A stretch of 64,000 nucleotides of DNA from DATJGR01 sp041739525. GTDB lineage: Bacteria > Pseudomonadota > Gammaproteobacteria > Pseudomonadales > Azotimanducaceae. The notes beneath the pieces were generated by a model. It made no database searches and was not told the DNA's origin. It was given only the letters and a program-made list of their open reading frames with translations. The position numbers and the translations under genes were made by a program. Shown piece by piece: positions 25,723 through 34,544 of the stretch (its first letter is position 1; every line of letters begins with the position of its first letter). The stretch covers positions 1 to 64,000 of the forward strand of contig JBGSNQ010000022.1 in assembly GCA_041739525.1 (NCBI GenBank), in the 5' to 3' direction.

Positions 25723-27510
25723 ATGAAACCCACCAATATTTTCGAGCCCTCTTACTTCCACAAAGTCGTCGATTGCCAATGGGCGTGTCCGGCTCACACG
25801 CCGGTGCCGGAGTACATCCGCCTGATTGCACAGGAGAAGTACACCGAAGCGTACATGCTCAACTGGGATTCGAACGTGTTCCCCGGAATTCTCGGACGCA
25901 CGTGCGACCGACCGTGCGAACCTGCCTGCCGGCGTGTGCGCACCGAAGAGAAACCGGTCGCGATCTGCCGGCTGAAACGCGTCGCCGCAGACAACAAAGG
26001 TGACATAACGGCGTACATGCCCCGCGTGCCCAAGAAGAAGAACGGCAAGCGTATCGCGCTGCTCGGCGCGGGTCCGGCATCGCTCGCCGTTGCGCGCGAT
26101 CTGCTGCCGCTCGGTTACGAAGTGCACATGTTCGAAAAGGACCCGGGCGGCGGCGGCATGATGCGCACGCAGATCCCGGCGTTCCGCCTCCCAATGGAGG
26201 TGTTGGAGGAAGAAGTCGGTCTGATTCTGAACATGGGCGTCGAGCGCCACTTCGGCTACGACGTCACCAGCATGAAGGCGATCCTCGACGAAGGGTTCGA
26301 CGCCTACTTCGTCGGTACCGGTGCACCGCGCGGGCGCGATCTGCCGGATCTGAAAGGGCGCAAGGAATCGAGCGCGCACATTTCGATCGGTATCGAATGG
26401 CTCGGCAGCGTTGCGTTCGGCCACACGACGTCGATCAAAGGCAAAGTGATCGTCATGGGCGGCGGTAACACGGCGATGGACTGTTGCCGCACCGCGCGTC
26501 GTCTTGGCGCCGATCAAGTGACCGTTGTGGTTCGTTCCGGCTTCGACGTGATGAAAGCGTCGGAGTGGGAAAAAGAAGATGCGATGTCGGAGGGCATTCC
26601 AATCGTCAACAACCGCCCGCCGGTCGAGTTCGTGCACGAAAACGGCAAGCTCAAGGGCGTGATCTTCCAGCGCGTCAAGCAGATCACCGACGAGTCCGGC
26701 AAGCAGAAGACAGTACCGACCGGTGAGCCCGATATCTTCATGGAAGCCGATCATGTGCTGATGGCGATCGGCCAGGAAAACCACTGTCCGTGGATCGAGC
26801 GCGACATCGGCATCGAATTCGATCGCTGGGAATGCCCGGTGCTCGATCGCGACACGTTGCAGTCGACCCACCCGAAAGTGTTCTTCGGCGGCGATGCGGC
26901 ATTCGGTCCGGAGAACATCATCTGGGCTTCTGCACATGCGCACAAAGCCGCGATTTCGATTCACCTCTTCTGTCAGGGTCTCGATCTCAAGAAGGATCGT
27001 CCTCCGGAAGGGGTGAACCTCGTCAGCCAGAAGATGGGCATGCACGAGTGGAGCTACGACAGCGAGCACGATGCGTCGAAGCGCCACCTGGTGCCGCATG
27101 TCGATCCGCGCAAGTCGCTCAAGAACATCAAGATGGAAGTCGAACTCGGCTTCGATCGCAAACTCGCGGCGCAGGAGACGCAGCGCTGCCTGAATTGCGA
27201 CATGCAGACGGTGTTCACCGACAAGCTGTGCATCGAGTGCGATGCGTGCGTCGACATCTGTCCGATGGACTGCATCACGTTCACGCCGAATGAAGAGGAA
27301 CCTGAGCTGCGCCTGAACCTGACGGCCCCTGCGCTGAACAAAGAGCAGGACCTGTACGTTTCCGCTGAACTCAAAACCGGCCGCGTGATGGTGAAGGACG
27401 AAGATCTGTGTCTTCACTGCGGCTTGTGTGCCGAACGCTGTCCGACGAATGCATGGGATATGCAGAAATCCGTTCTCCACCTGCCGCAGTTGGGGTCATA
27501 CGCTTCATGA
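25723..27510 (+). CDS. NAD(P)H-binding FAD/Fe-S oxidoreductase subunit (GltD-like with C-terminal ferredoxin domain)
   Basis: 595 residues. N-terminal GltD-type Fe-S region with CQWACPAHTPVPEYI and GRTCDRPCEPACRR, then the FAD-binding GAGPASLAVARDL, the NAD(P)-binding GGGNTAMDCCRTARRLGA and the second FAD loop GDAAFGPENIIWA. The C-terminus adds two 4Fe-4S ferredoxin motifs, CIECDACVDICPMDC and CLHCGLCAERCP. It would shuttle electrons between NAD(P)H and the ketoacid oxidoreductase encoded by the two genes that follow. Start ATG 25723; overlap of 4 bp with the next gene. Comparable to the KorC subunit of the Thauera 2-oxoglutarate:NADP+ oxidoreductase (from memory). Confidence 0.9.
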   Translation: MKPTNIFEPSYFHKVVDCQWACPAHTPVPEYIRLIAQEKYTEAYMLNWDSNVFPGILGRTCDRPCEPACRRVRTEEKPVAICRLKRVAADNKGDITAYMPRVPKKKNGKRIALLGAGPASLAVARDLLPLGYEVHMFEKDPGGGGMMRTQIPAFRLPMEVLEEEVGLILNMGVERHFGYDVTSMKAILDEGFDAYFVGTGAPRGRDLPDLKGRKESSAHISIGIEWLGSVAFGHTTSIKGKVIVMGGGNTAMDCCRTARRLGADQVTVVVRSGFDVMKASEWEKEDAMSEGIPIVNNRPPVEFVHENGKLKGVIFQRVKQITDESGKQKTVPTGEPDIFMEADHVLMAIGQENHCPWIERDIGIEFDRWECPVLDRDTLQSTHPKVFFGGDAAFGPENIIWASAHAHKAAISIHLFCQGLDLKKDRPPEGVNLVSQKMGMHEWSYDSEHDASKRHLVPHVDPRKSLKNIKMEVELGFDRKLAAQETQRCLNCDMQTVFTDKLCIECDACVDICPMDCITFTPNEEEPELRLNLTAPALNKEQDLYVSAELKTGRVMVKDEDLCLHCGLCAERCPTNAWDMQKSVLHLPQLGSYAS

Positions 27511-29336
27511 CGCGACACAACGATTTCGTCATCAAGTTCGCCAACGTCAACGGCTCGGGTTCGGCGAGCGCGAACGGCATGTTCGCGAAGGCCGTGTTTC
27601 GAATGGGAGTGCCGGTCGGCACGCGCAACATCTTTCCGTCCAATATTCAGGGACTGCCGACCTGGTTCGAAGTGCGCGTCAGCGAAGCCGGCTATCTCGG
27701 CCGCCGCGACGGCGTCGACATCATGGTGGCGATGAATGCAGAGACGTACGCGGAAGACGTCGCCAGTCTGGTGCCGGGTGGATATCTGCTTTACGACAGC
27801 TCTCGGCCGCGGCCGCGTGAACTCGCGCGCAGCGATGTCGTCGACATCGGTGTGCCGATCTCGACACTGCTGCTGTCCGAATTCCAGGATCCGAAGCAGC
27901 GCCAGCTGTTCAAGAACATCGTCTACGTCGGTGCGCTGTCGGCGCTGATCAACATCGACTGGGACGTACTCACCGGCATGGTGTCGGAGCAGTACAAGGG
28001 CAAAGACGCGCTGATCAAACCGAACGTGCACGCGCTCGAAATCGGCCGCAACTACGCGCTCGACTACCTCGACAACCCGCTGCCGATCCAGTTGCGCCGT
28101 AGCAACGCCGTTGGCGACCGGATCATGATCGAGGGCAATACCGCGTCGGCCCTCGGTGCCGTGTATGGCGGTGCCACCGTGTGCGCCTGGTATCCGATTA
28201 CGCCGTCCACATCGGTGGCCGAATCGTTTGAGCGTTACGCGAACCGGTTCCGCACCGAGAAAGAAACCGGCAAGAAGAAATTCGCGATCATGCAGGCCGA
28301 AGACGAACTTGCCGCCATCGGCATGGTCATCGGCGCGGCGTGGAACGGCGCGCGAGCTTTTACGGCAACAAGTGGCCCGGGACTGTCGCTGATGGGCGAA
28401 TTCCTCGGCCTTGCATATTTCGCTGAGATTCCTGCCGTGCTCATCGATGTGCAGCGCGCCGGTCCGTCGACGGGCATGCCCACGCGCACGCAACAGGCCG
28501 ACCTGATGTCGGCGGTGTATGCGTCGCATGGCGATACGAAACACGTGGTATTGATTCCGTCGTCGCCGAAAGAGTGCTTCGACTTCTCTGCCGACGCGCT
28601 CGACATCGCCGACCGGTTGCAAACGCCGGTCATCATCATGTCCGACCTCGAACTCGGCATGAACGAAGTCATGTCGGATCCGCTCGTGTGGGACGACGCG
28701 CGCAAGTACGACCGCGGCAAGGTGTACCACGCGGCAGATCTCGATCGCATCGAGAAGTTCGGCCGTTACGTGGACGTCGACGGTGACGGTATCGGTTATC
28801 GAACGTACCCCGGCGCGCACCCGTCGAAGGGCAGTTTCTTCACACGCGGAACGTCGCGCGACGAGTACGCGCGGTACACGGAAGATCCGGACATTTACAC
28901 CGAGAACATGGATCGGTTGCTGATCAAGTGGGAGACCGCGAAGACGCTGGTTCCCGCGCCTGCGATCCACGAGAGTTCGCCGCGGCGGCCATACGGGATT
29001 CTCTACTACGGAACCACTCAGGTGCCGATGCAGGAATCGTTGGATCTGCTCGCGACGGACGGCATTCACCTCGACTCGTTGCGGATCCGTGCGGTGCCGT
29101 TCACCGACGCGGTGATCGAGTTCATCGAGAATCACGAACTCGTCTTCATCGTGGAACAGAATCGCGACGCGCAGATGCGAATGATCCTCGTGAACGAAGG
29201 CAACGTCGATCCGGCGAGAGTCGTGCCGGTCTGCTACTACGGTGGTATGTCGATTGCGGCCGAGTTCATCCGCGGCGAAATCACCAAGTACTTCGCGACC
29301 AACAAGCTCGCCAGAATTTCGGAGGTGAAGCGATGA
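27507..29336 (+). CDS. korA: 2-oxoacid:acceptor oxidoreductase, fused gamma-alpha subunit
   Basis: 609 residues from ATG 27507, which overlaps the previous stop (ATGA). The N-terminal gamma domain (about 1-190) has GSGSASANGMFAKAVFRMG and SEAGYLGRRDGVDIMVAMN. The alpha domain (about 205 on) has MIEGNTASALGAVYGGATVCAWYPITPSTS, MQAEDELAAIGMVIGAAWNGARAFTATSGPGLSLM, and RAGPSTGMPTRTQQADL, the classic core. With korB it would carry out CoA-dependent oxidative decarboxylation (or reductive carboxylation) of a 2-oxoacid, probably 2-oxoglutarate. No Fe-S motif of its own. Substrate specificity is inferred from fusion type and partner, not proved. Confidence 0.9.
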   Translation: MTRHNDFVIKFANVNGSGSASANGMFAKAVFRMGVPVGTRNIFPSNIQGLPTWFEVRVSEAGYLGRRDGVDIMVAMNAETYAEDVASLVPGGYLLYDSSRPRPRELARSDVVDIGVPISTLLLSEFQDPKQRQLFKNIVYVGALSALINIDWDVLTGMVSEQYKGKDALIKPNVHALEIGRNYALDYLDNPLPIQLRRSNAVGDRIMIEGNTASALGAVYGGATVCAWYPITPSTSVAESFERYANRFRTEKETGKKKFAIMQAEDELAAIGMVIGAAWNGARAFTATSGPGLSLMGEFLGLAYFAEIPAVLIDVQRAGPSTGMPTRTQQADLMSAVYASHGDTKHVVLIPSSPKECFDFSADALDIADRLQTPVIIMSDLELGMNEVMSDPLVWDDARKYDRGKVYHAADLDRIEKFGRYVDVDGDGIGYRTYPGAHPSKGSFFTRGTSRDEYARYTEDPDIYTENMDRLLIKWETAKTLVPAPAIHESSPRRPYGILYYGTTQVPMQESLDLLATDGIHLDSLRIRAVPFTDAVIEFIENHELVFIVEQNRDAQMRMILVNEGNVDPARVVPVCYYGGMSIAAEFIRGEITKYFATNKLARISEVKR

Positions 29337-30388
29337 CATTCGTCACCAAGCCGCGCGTCCATCACCCGCAACTGAAGGTCAACGACCTCGGGCTGACGCG
29401 GCGCGACTACGAGGGTTCGGTGTCGACGTTGTGCGCCGGCTGCGGCCACGACTCCGTCAGCGCGGCCATCGTGCAGGCGTGCGCGGAGTTGTCGATTCCG
29501 CCGCATCGGTTCGCGAAGATCTCGGGTATCGGTTGCTCGTCGAAGACACCAACATATTTCCTCGGCAAGTCGCACGGCTTCAACTCCGTGCACGGGCGTA
29601 TGCCGTCGGTGGCGACCGGCGCGAACCTCGCGAACAAAGATCTGTACTGCATCGGCATCTCGGGCGATGGCGACACCGCGTCGATCGGCATGGGTCAGTT
29701 TGCGCACATCGTCCGCCGCCGAATCAACATGTGCTACATCGTCGACAACAACGGCACCTACGGCCTCACTAAGGGGCAGTTCTCGGCAACGAACGACAAG
29801 GGCTCGACCAGCAAAAAAGGTGCACCGAACCTGTACGAACCGATCGATCTTGTCAGCATCGCGCTGCAACTGGGCGCGACGTTCGTCGGCCGCAGCTTCT
29901 CCGGCGACAAGGGTCAACTCGTACCGCTCGTCAAAGCGGCGTTGTTGCACAAGGGTTTCGCGTTCATCGACGTCATTTCGCCGTGCGTGGCATTCAACAA
30001 CCACAAAGGTTCGACGAAGAGCTACGAGTACGTGCGCGATCACCGCGGCGATGTGGTGGCTGCCGATTTCGTGCCGCCGCACGAAGAGATCGTGGCGGAC
30101 TACGCGCCCGGCACACGCGAAGACGTGGCCATGCCCGATGGGTCCACGTTGCGGCTGCGTAAGCTTGCCGACGAATACGATCCGCACGACCGCGTTCGTG
30201 CGCTTTCATATGTTCAGCGCAAGCAGGAGGAAGGTGAGGTGGTCACAGGCCTGCTGTATCTCGATTCGGAAGCGTCGGATTGCCACGCGATTCTCGAAAC
30301 GGTCGACACGCCCCTGAACGAGCTCGCTGATGCGGATCTGTGCCCTGGCAATGCGGCGTTGAAACCGATCAACGCGAGCTTCCGGTAA
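29333..30388 (+). CDS. korB: 2-oxoacid:acceptor oxidoreductase, beta subunit (TPP-binding)
   Basis: 351 residues from ATG 29333, preceded by GGAGGTGAAGCG and overlapping the korA stop. TPP/Fe-S motif STLCAGCGHDSV at the N-terminus, then KISGIGCSSKTPTYF, the TPP-binding GISGDGDTASIGMGQF with MCYIVDNNGTYGLTKGQ, and VISPCVAFNNHKGS. It completes a three-gene operon of about 4.7 kb in which all junctions overlap. Its C-terminal part (about 270-351) is longer than a minimal PFOR beta subunit, as in KorB proteins. A hairpin follows 48 bp after the stop. Confidence 0.9.
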   Translation: MTFVTKPRVHHPQLKVNDLGLTRRDYEGSVSTLCAGCGHDSVSAAIVQACAELSIPPHRFAKISGIGCSSKTPTYFLGKSHGFNSVHGRMPSVATGANLANKDLYCIGISGDGDTASIGMGQFAHIVRRRINMCYIVDNNGTYGLTKGQFSATNDKGSTSKKGAPNLYEPIDLVSIALQLGATFVGRSFSGDKGQLVPLVKAALLHKGFAFIDVISPCVAFNNHKGSTKSYEYVRDHRGDVVAADFVPPHEEIVADYAPGTREDVAMPDGSTLRLRKLADEYDPHDRVRALSYVQRKQEEGEVVTGLLYLDSEASDCHAILETVDTPLNELADADLCPGNAALKPINASFR

Positions 30389-30436
30389 CGGCGCGCGCGT
30401 TCAGCGCGAAGTCACCAACGCACTACAACTCTTCAC

Positions 30437-30456
30437 GCACCGGGGCGGCCCGGTGC
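30437..30456 (+). terminator. GC-rich hairpin, possible terminator after korB
   Basis: GCACCGGG (30437-30444) pairs with CCCGGTGC (30449-30456) around GCGG. It lies 48 bp after the korB stop and just before the gap-like promoter. Only a weak T-rich tract (CCTTTGTT) follows, so termination may be partial. Confidence 0.35.
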
Positions 30457-30466
30457 GGTACCTTTG

Positions 30467-30495
30467 TTGCAGCCCCCAGGTTCAATTTCGATAAT
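30467..30495 (+). promoter_or_regulatory. Putative sigma-70 promoter for the gap-like gene
   Basis: TTGCAG (30467-30472), 17-bp spacer, GATAAT (30490-30495). Transcription would start around 30502 and the GTG start codon is at 30534. Confidence 0.5.
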
Positions 30496-30533
30496 ACCCG
30501 CCCGCTTGAGGCCCAACGCGACGAGGATCGGAC

Positions 30534-32006
30534 GTGGCACTACCTAGCCTTGACGACTATTTTCCGGACTGGAAGGAGCGCGAAGCGCTTGCCGAAGAAA
30601 TGGTTCCGATCATCGGAAACCTGTATCGCAAGAACGTCGTGACGTATTGCTTCGGGCGCGCGCTTTACAGCGAAAGCGTCACCAACATCATGAAGACGCA
30701 CCGTTACGTGCGGCAGATCGGCAACAACGAACTGTCGGAGTTCGAGAGCTACCCGATCATGAAAGCGCTTGCCGAACTAGACCTGGGTCCGTGTCACATC
30801 GATGTGGGTAAGCTCGCGCTGAAGTACATGGAAGAGAGCGCCGGCAACGGCATCACGGCCATGGATTTCGTCAAACAACAATGCGCAGAGGTGATCGGCA
30901 GGCACGTGCCGCCGCTCGCGAAACCTCAGGACGTGGTTCTTTACGGTTTTGGCCGTATTGGCCGGTTGCTTGCCCGTCTGCTGATCGAAAAGACCGGCGG
31001 CGGCCAACAACTTCGCTTGCGCGCGATCGTGGTACGCAAGGCGACGAAAGAAGACCTGGTTAAACGTGCCAGCCTTTTGCGGCGCGACTCGGTGCACGGA
31101 TCATTCAAAGGAACGATTCGCGTCGACCACGAACACAACTGCATCATCGCGAACGGCAACGTCATTCGTATGATCTACGCGAACAGTCCGGCGGAGGTGG
31201 ACTACGAGAGCTACGGCATTACCGATGCGATCGTCATCGACAACACCGGTGCGTGGCGCGACCAGAAGGGGCTCAGCGAGCACCTGAAGTCGAAGGGTGC
31301 GGCGCGCGTCATCGTCACGGCGCCGGGCAAAGGTGGCATCAAGAACATCGTGGCTGGCATCAACTCCAACGGCTTGTCGAAAGACGACCGGATTCTCGCC
31401 GCCGCGTCGTGTACCACGAACGCAATCGTGCCGATCCTCAAGGCGATCGACGACGAGTTCGGAATTCAGAGCGGCCACATCGAAACCGTTCATGCGTACA
31501 CACCCGATCAGAACCTCACGGACAACTATCACGAGAAGAGCCGCCGCGGTCGCAGTGCGGCGCTGAATCTCGTAATCACCGAAACGGGCGCGTCGTCCGC
31601 AATCACCGACCTGCTACCGTCACTCGAAGGCAAATTGACCGGCAATGCCATTCGAGTGCCGACGCCCGACGTGTCGCTCGCGATTCTGAATCTGAACGTG
31701 TCGCGCAACACCACGTTGGAAGAAGTGAACGGATATCTGCGCGATGCATCACTGTATTCGCCGTTGCAACGCCAGATCGACTTCATCAACTCCCCCGAAG
31801 TGGTGTCCTCCGACTTCGTCGGCAACCGGCACGCGTGCATCGTCGACGGCCTCGCGACCATCGTGAAAGACAATCGCGTGGTCGTGTACGCGTGGTACGA
31901 CAACGAATACGGTTATTCGTGTCAGGTCGTTCGGGTAGTGCAGAAGTGGGCCGGCATTCGCTATCCGCTCATTCCGAGCGACGTCGCGGAGATCGGTTTC
32001 GGCTGA
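30534..32006 (+). CDS. gap: Glyceraldehyde-3-phosphate dehydrogenase-like protein (long form with N-terminal extension)
   Basis: 490 residues, against about 335 for standard GAPDH. Residues 1-125 form an alpha-helical extension (SLDDYFPDWKEREALAEEMVPIIGNLY). The Rossmann domain starts at VVLYGFGRIGRLLARLL. The catalytic Cys293 lies in ASCTTNAIVPIL, the His in HAYTPDQNLTD, followed by RRGRSAALNLVITETGA and YAWYDNEYGYSCQVV. The same long form lies beside mfd in Pseudomonas (PA3001). Start is GTG 30534. It probably works on a glycolytic or related aldehyde phosphate; cofactor and direction are not evident. Separated from mfd here by the kor operon. Convergent with the serine hydrolase (4 bp between stops). 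Confidence 0.9.
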   Translation: MALPSLDDYFPDWKEREALAEEMVPIIGNLYRKNVVTYCFGRALYSESVTNIMKTHRYVRQIGNNELSEFESYPIMKALAELDLGPCHIDVGKLALKYMEESAGNGITAMDFVKQQCAEVIGRHVPPLAKPQDVVLYGFGRIGRLLARLLIEKTGGGQQLRLRAIVVRKATKEDLVKRASLLRRDSVHGSFKGTIRVDHEHNCIIANGNVIRMIYANSPAEVDYESYGITDAIVIDNTGAWRDQKGLSEHLKSKGAARVIVTAPGKGGIKNIVAGINSNGLSKDDRILAAASCTTNAIVPILKAIDDEFGIQSGHIETVHAYTPDQNLTDNYHEKSRRGRSAALNLVITETGASSAITDLLPSLEGKLTGNAIRVPTPDVSLAILNLNVSRNTTLEEVNGYLRDASLYSPLQRQIDFINSPEVVSSDFVGNRHACIVDGLATIVKDNRVVVYAWYDNEYGYSCQVVRVVQKWAGIRYPLIPSDVAEIGFG

Positions 32007-32010
32007 GCCT

Positions 32011-33378
32011 TTAGGGGGTCGTTGGGGAATCCGACGACCCGCGACGCGGATGCACGCGTCCGCCGGTCATCAGCAGCTGGGTGCCCGATGCCGTCGTCAG
32101 ATAGTGGAATACGGCCGGCGTCGGCGATCCGCTTAGCGTCCCCACGAACGTATCCGGTGCCACCGATCGCAGGCGATAGCTTTGCGGCGGTGCCGGATAC
32201 CTGTTCCCCTCCACGGTCGCGACCAGGTGATCGTGGTCGGTTCGCACCGTAATGCGCTGTGACAGCTTCTCGAATACGCCGCAGTAAGGTTCGAGTGAAA
32301 CCGCAGGTCGAACAGCTGCACTGGGGCGCGGTGTGGGTCGGATGCCGAGCAGCTCACCGAAGATCTCACCGTACAGTGCGTGGAACAGCTCCGCAGGAAA
32401 TCCACCGTTCGTCAGCAACGCAACCGCAGTGCCGCGTCCAGGCACGATCCGCAGATAGGCGTTCTGACCGGTCGTTGCGCCATCGTGGCCGATTACGCGA
32501 ACGTGATCCCAGTCGAACAGCATGAAGGCAAGTCCGAACGCGTCGGCGAGACTGCCCGGCGGCAAGCGAACCTGCGGCGTCAGCATTTGTTCGATGGTGT
32601 TTCTCGAGAGCACCTGTTCGCCGGCAGGCGAGACGCCGCCCTCGAGCAGCGTTCGTGCAAACAGTATGAGATCCGTTGCAGACGCACACACCACCGAACC
32701 AGCCGGAGCGCTCGATAGAGGCAGGTACGCGTTCGGCGTCATCGTCAGCGCGTCGGTCGGCTTTGTGCGCACATGGCCGATTGCGGTTCGGTATTTCGGC
32801 GTGTCGTGCGGATAGCGCACGAACGAGTTCTCTCCGAGGCGGCCGCACAGGTTGCGACCGAGTGCTGTTTCCCACGTCGTGCCGCGTTGCAGTTCGATGA
32901 TGCGACCGAGCAGGTTGAAGCCGACGTTGCAATACGAGAAGAGTTCACCGGGCGGATAGAGGTGCGGTAATACGCGGCACGCGTCGACATAACGCGCCAG
33001 CTTGTCTTCGCCGAGCCCGGTGCTTTCGAAGAAGTCGCCGTCGATGCCGCTGGTGTGAGTGAGCAGCTGTCGAATCGTGACGGCGCGCGCCACGTCGGTC
33101 GACTGCAGTGCGAAATCGGGAAGGTGACGCCTAACGGCATCGTCGAGGCGTAACCGTCCTTCCTCGACGAGTTGCATCACCAGCGTGGCAGTGAGCACCT
33201 TGGTGATCGAACCAATCTGAAAGATCGCCGCCGGCGTGGTGGCGACCGCGGTGTTCACATTGATGACGCCGGTGGCACAAGTAGTCAGGCGCCCCTTGTG
33301 CCAAATCGCGAGGCTGGCGCCGGGTACTTCGAACTCCCGGGCGAGCGCATCGAGCCGCGCTTGCCACTGGATCGACAT
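32011..33378 (-). CDS. Serine hydrolase, beta-lactamase (class C/LACTB) family
   Basis: 455 residues. Nucleophile motif SITK in IFQIGSITKVLTATLVMQL, Tyr of the YxN motif in FSYCNVGFNLLG, and the third box near VIGHDGATTGQNAYLRIVP. The N-terminal beta-lactamase domain spans to about residue 340. The C-terminal 110 residues are a beta-rich lipocalin-like tail (FEKLSQRITVRT, PQSYRLRSVAPDTFVGTL) as seen in many esterase or D-aminopeptidase relatives. No signal peptide. Follows the enoyl-CoA hydratase gene by 2 bp, so the two form an operon. Substrate unknown. Confidence 0.9.
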   Translation of the reverse strand: MSIQWQARLDALAREFEVPGASLAIWHKGRLTTCATGVINVNTAVATTPAAIFQIGSITKVLTATLVMQLVEEGRLRLDDAVRRHLPDFALQSTDVARAVTIRQLLTHTSGIDGDFFESTGLGEDKLARYVDACRVLPHLYPPGELFSYCNVGFNLLGRIIELQRGTTWETALGRNLCGRLGENSFVRYPHDTPKYRTAIGHVRTKPTDALTMTPNAYLPLSSAPAGSVVCASATDLILFARTLLEGGVSPAGEQVLSRNTIEQMLTPQVRLPPGSLADAFGLAFMLFDWDHVRVIGHDGATTGQNAYLRIVPGRGTAVALLTNGGFPAELFHALYGEIFGELLGIRPTPRPSAAVRPAVSLEPYCGVFEKLSQRITVRTDHDHLVATVEGNRYPAPPQSYRLRSVAPDTFVGTLSGSPTPAVFHYLTTASGTQLLMTGGRVHPRRGSSDSPTTP

Positions 33379-33380
33379 TG

Positions 33381-34190
33381 CTACTTGCCGGTGAAGTTCG
33401 GCGGACGTTTTTCGAGGAACGACGCCATGCCTTCCTTGAAGTCCGCCGAGCGGAACAGCGGCAGCAGTTGCAGGAACACGTGGTGCACGTGGTCGTTGAA
33501 CGTCTCGTTCATCCCCATACGCATCATTCGCTTCGATGCCTGCACGGCGAGCGGCGCGTTGCGCGCGATCTCGGCGGCGATTTGCGCAGCCACGGCGCCT
33601 ACCTCGTTCTGCGAAACGACGCGCGATACGAGACCCATCTCAAGGCTTTCGGCTGCCGTCAACGTGCGGCCGGTGAAGATCAGTTCAGCCGCCTTCGACC
33701 AACCGATAAGGCGCGGCAGAATCCAGGTGCCGCCCGACTCCGGAAGTACACCGCGCGCCGTGAATGCCGCCGCCATTTTGGCGGTGTCGGCCATGATCCG
33801 GATGTCACAGCCGAGCGCCAGATCCATGCCGTAGCCGGCAGCGGATCCGTTCAACGCACAGATCGTCGGCTTGTCGACTGCGTGCAGCACGGTTGGCGGC
33901 GTATTTCGCAAATCCAGGTTCGCCGGCCCCGCGTTGTTCGACAGGCCGCCGCCGATATCGCCGCCGCGCAGGTCGAGTCCTGCGCAGAAGAAACGCCCGG
34001 TGCCGGTGATGACGATGGCGCGAACTTCGCGATCTTCGTTCGCGGTCAGCAGGTGCTTCGTCATCGCGTCGAGCATCGGCCCGGAAATCGTGTTCTGAAC
34101 TTCGGGACGGTTGATCGTAAGCGTTGCAACGTGATCGGCAACTTCGTAGATGACGTCTTGTTTCGCGGCTTCTTTCGGTTGACTGGACAT
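33381..34190 (-). CDS. Enoyl-CoA hydratase/isomerase family protein
   Basis: 269 residues, crotonase fold. VATLTINRPEVQNTIS at the N-terminus, AIVITGTGRFFCAGLDL, the oxyanion hole region ICALNGSAAGYGMDLALGCDIRI, and GVLPESGGTWILPRLIG. The last segment resembles PaaG-like isomerases, with Glu where PaaG has Asp, so hydration or double-bond isomerisation are both possible. Cytosolic CoA-thioester chemistry. First gene of a minus-strand pair with the serine hydrolase. No neighbouring acyl-CoA genes, so the pathway is unknown. Confidence 0.93.
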   Translation of the reverse strand: MSSQPKEAAKQDVIYEVADHVATLTINRPEVQNTISGPMLDAMTKHLLTANEDREVRAIVITGTGRFFCAGLDLRGGDIGGGLSNNAGPANLDLRNTPPTVLHAVDKPTICALNGSAAGYGMDLALGCDIRIMADTAKMAAAFTARGVLPESGGTWILPRLIGWSKAAELIFTGRTLTAAESLEMGLVSRVVSQNEVGAVAAQIAAEIARNAPLAVQASKRMMRMGMNETFNDHVHHVFLQLLPLFRSADFKEGMASFLEKRPPNFTGK

Positions 34191-34316
34191 GCTGTGCTCT
34201 GCGGATTTGTGTGACCTGGAACCCTAATTTGAAAGGCGGGGGGGGCGCAACACGTTCGTCACGTGGCTGCGGCCGCGACTACCGACTAACGTGAATTGGA
34301 ACAGCAGGGGACAGAC

Positions 34317-34541
34317 ATGACGACGTCACGCCACCAGAACGGCATGGTCGATCTGCTCGAGATCTACCACGCCCGATCGCTACGCAATCATCTGGTGCGC
34401 GAGCTAGCCAGGCTCGATTCGGAAGACGCGCTGCCGCCGGATCACGATCCGGCGCGTCGTGCCGAAATCCGCGAGTTCTACGAAACGATGCTGATCACGA
34501 GCGGCGGTCTGCTGTACACGTTGGGCGACTTGCCGCACTGA
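34317..34541 (+). CDS. Conserved hypothetical small protein
   Basis: 74 residues from ATG 34317, with AGGGG about 7 bases upstream. The sequence is mostly helical: GMVDLLEIYHARSLRNHLVRELARLDSE, an acidic loop, then RRAEIREFYETMLITSGGLLYTLGDLP. It has no cysteine and no membrane helix. I do not recognise a family. It stands alone between two minus-strand units; its stop is 3 bp from the Nudix gene stop (convergent). Confidence 0.7.
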   Translation: MTTSRHQNGMVDLLEIYHARSLRNHLVRELARLDSEDALPPDHDPARRAEIREFYETMLITSGGLLYTLGDLPH

Positions 34542-34544
34542 AGT

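Noticed and set aside
25711..29339. Two minus-strand open frames of about 590 and 640 codons across the kor operon
   Set aside because: Shadows of strongly supported plus-strand genes; Arg/His-rich products with no family pattern.
32016..32040. Possible bidirectional terminator GGGTCGT...ACGACCC between the gap-like and serine hydrolase genes
   Set aside because: It lies inside the last codons of the hydrolase and lacks a T-run on either strand.
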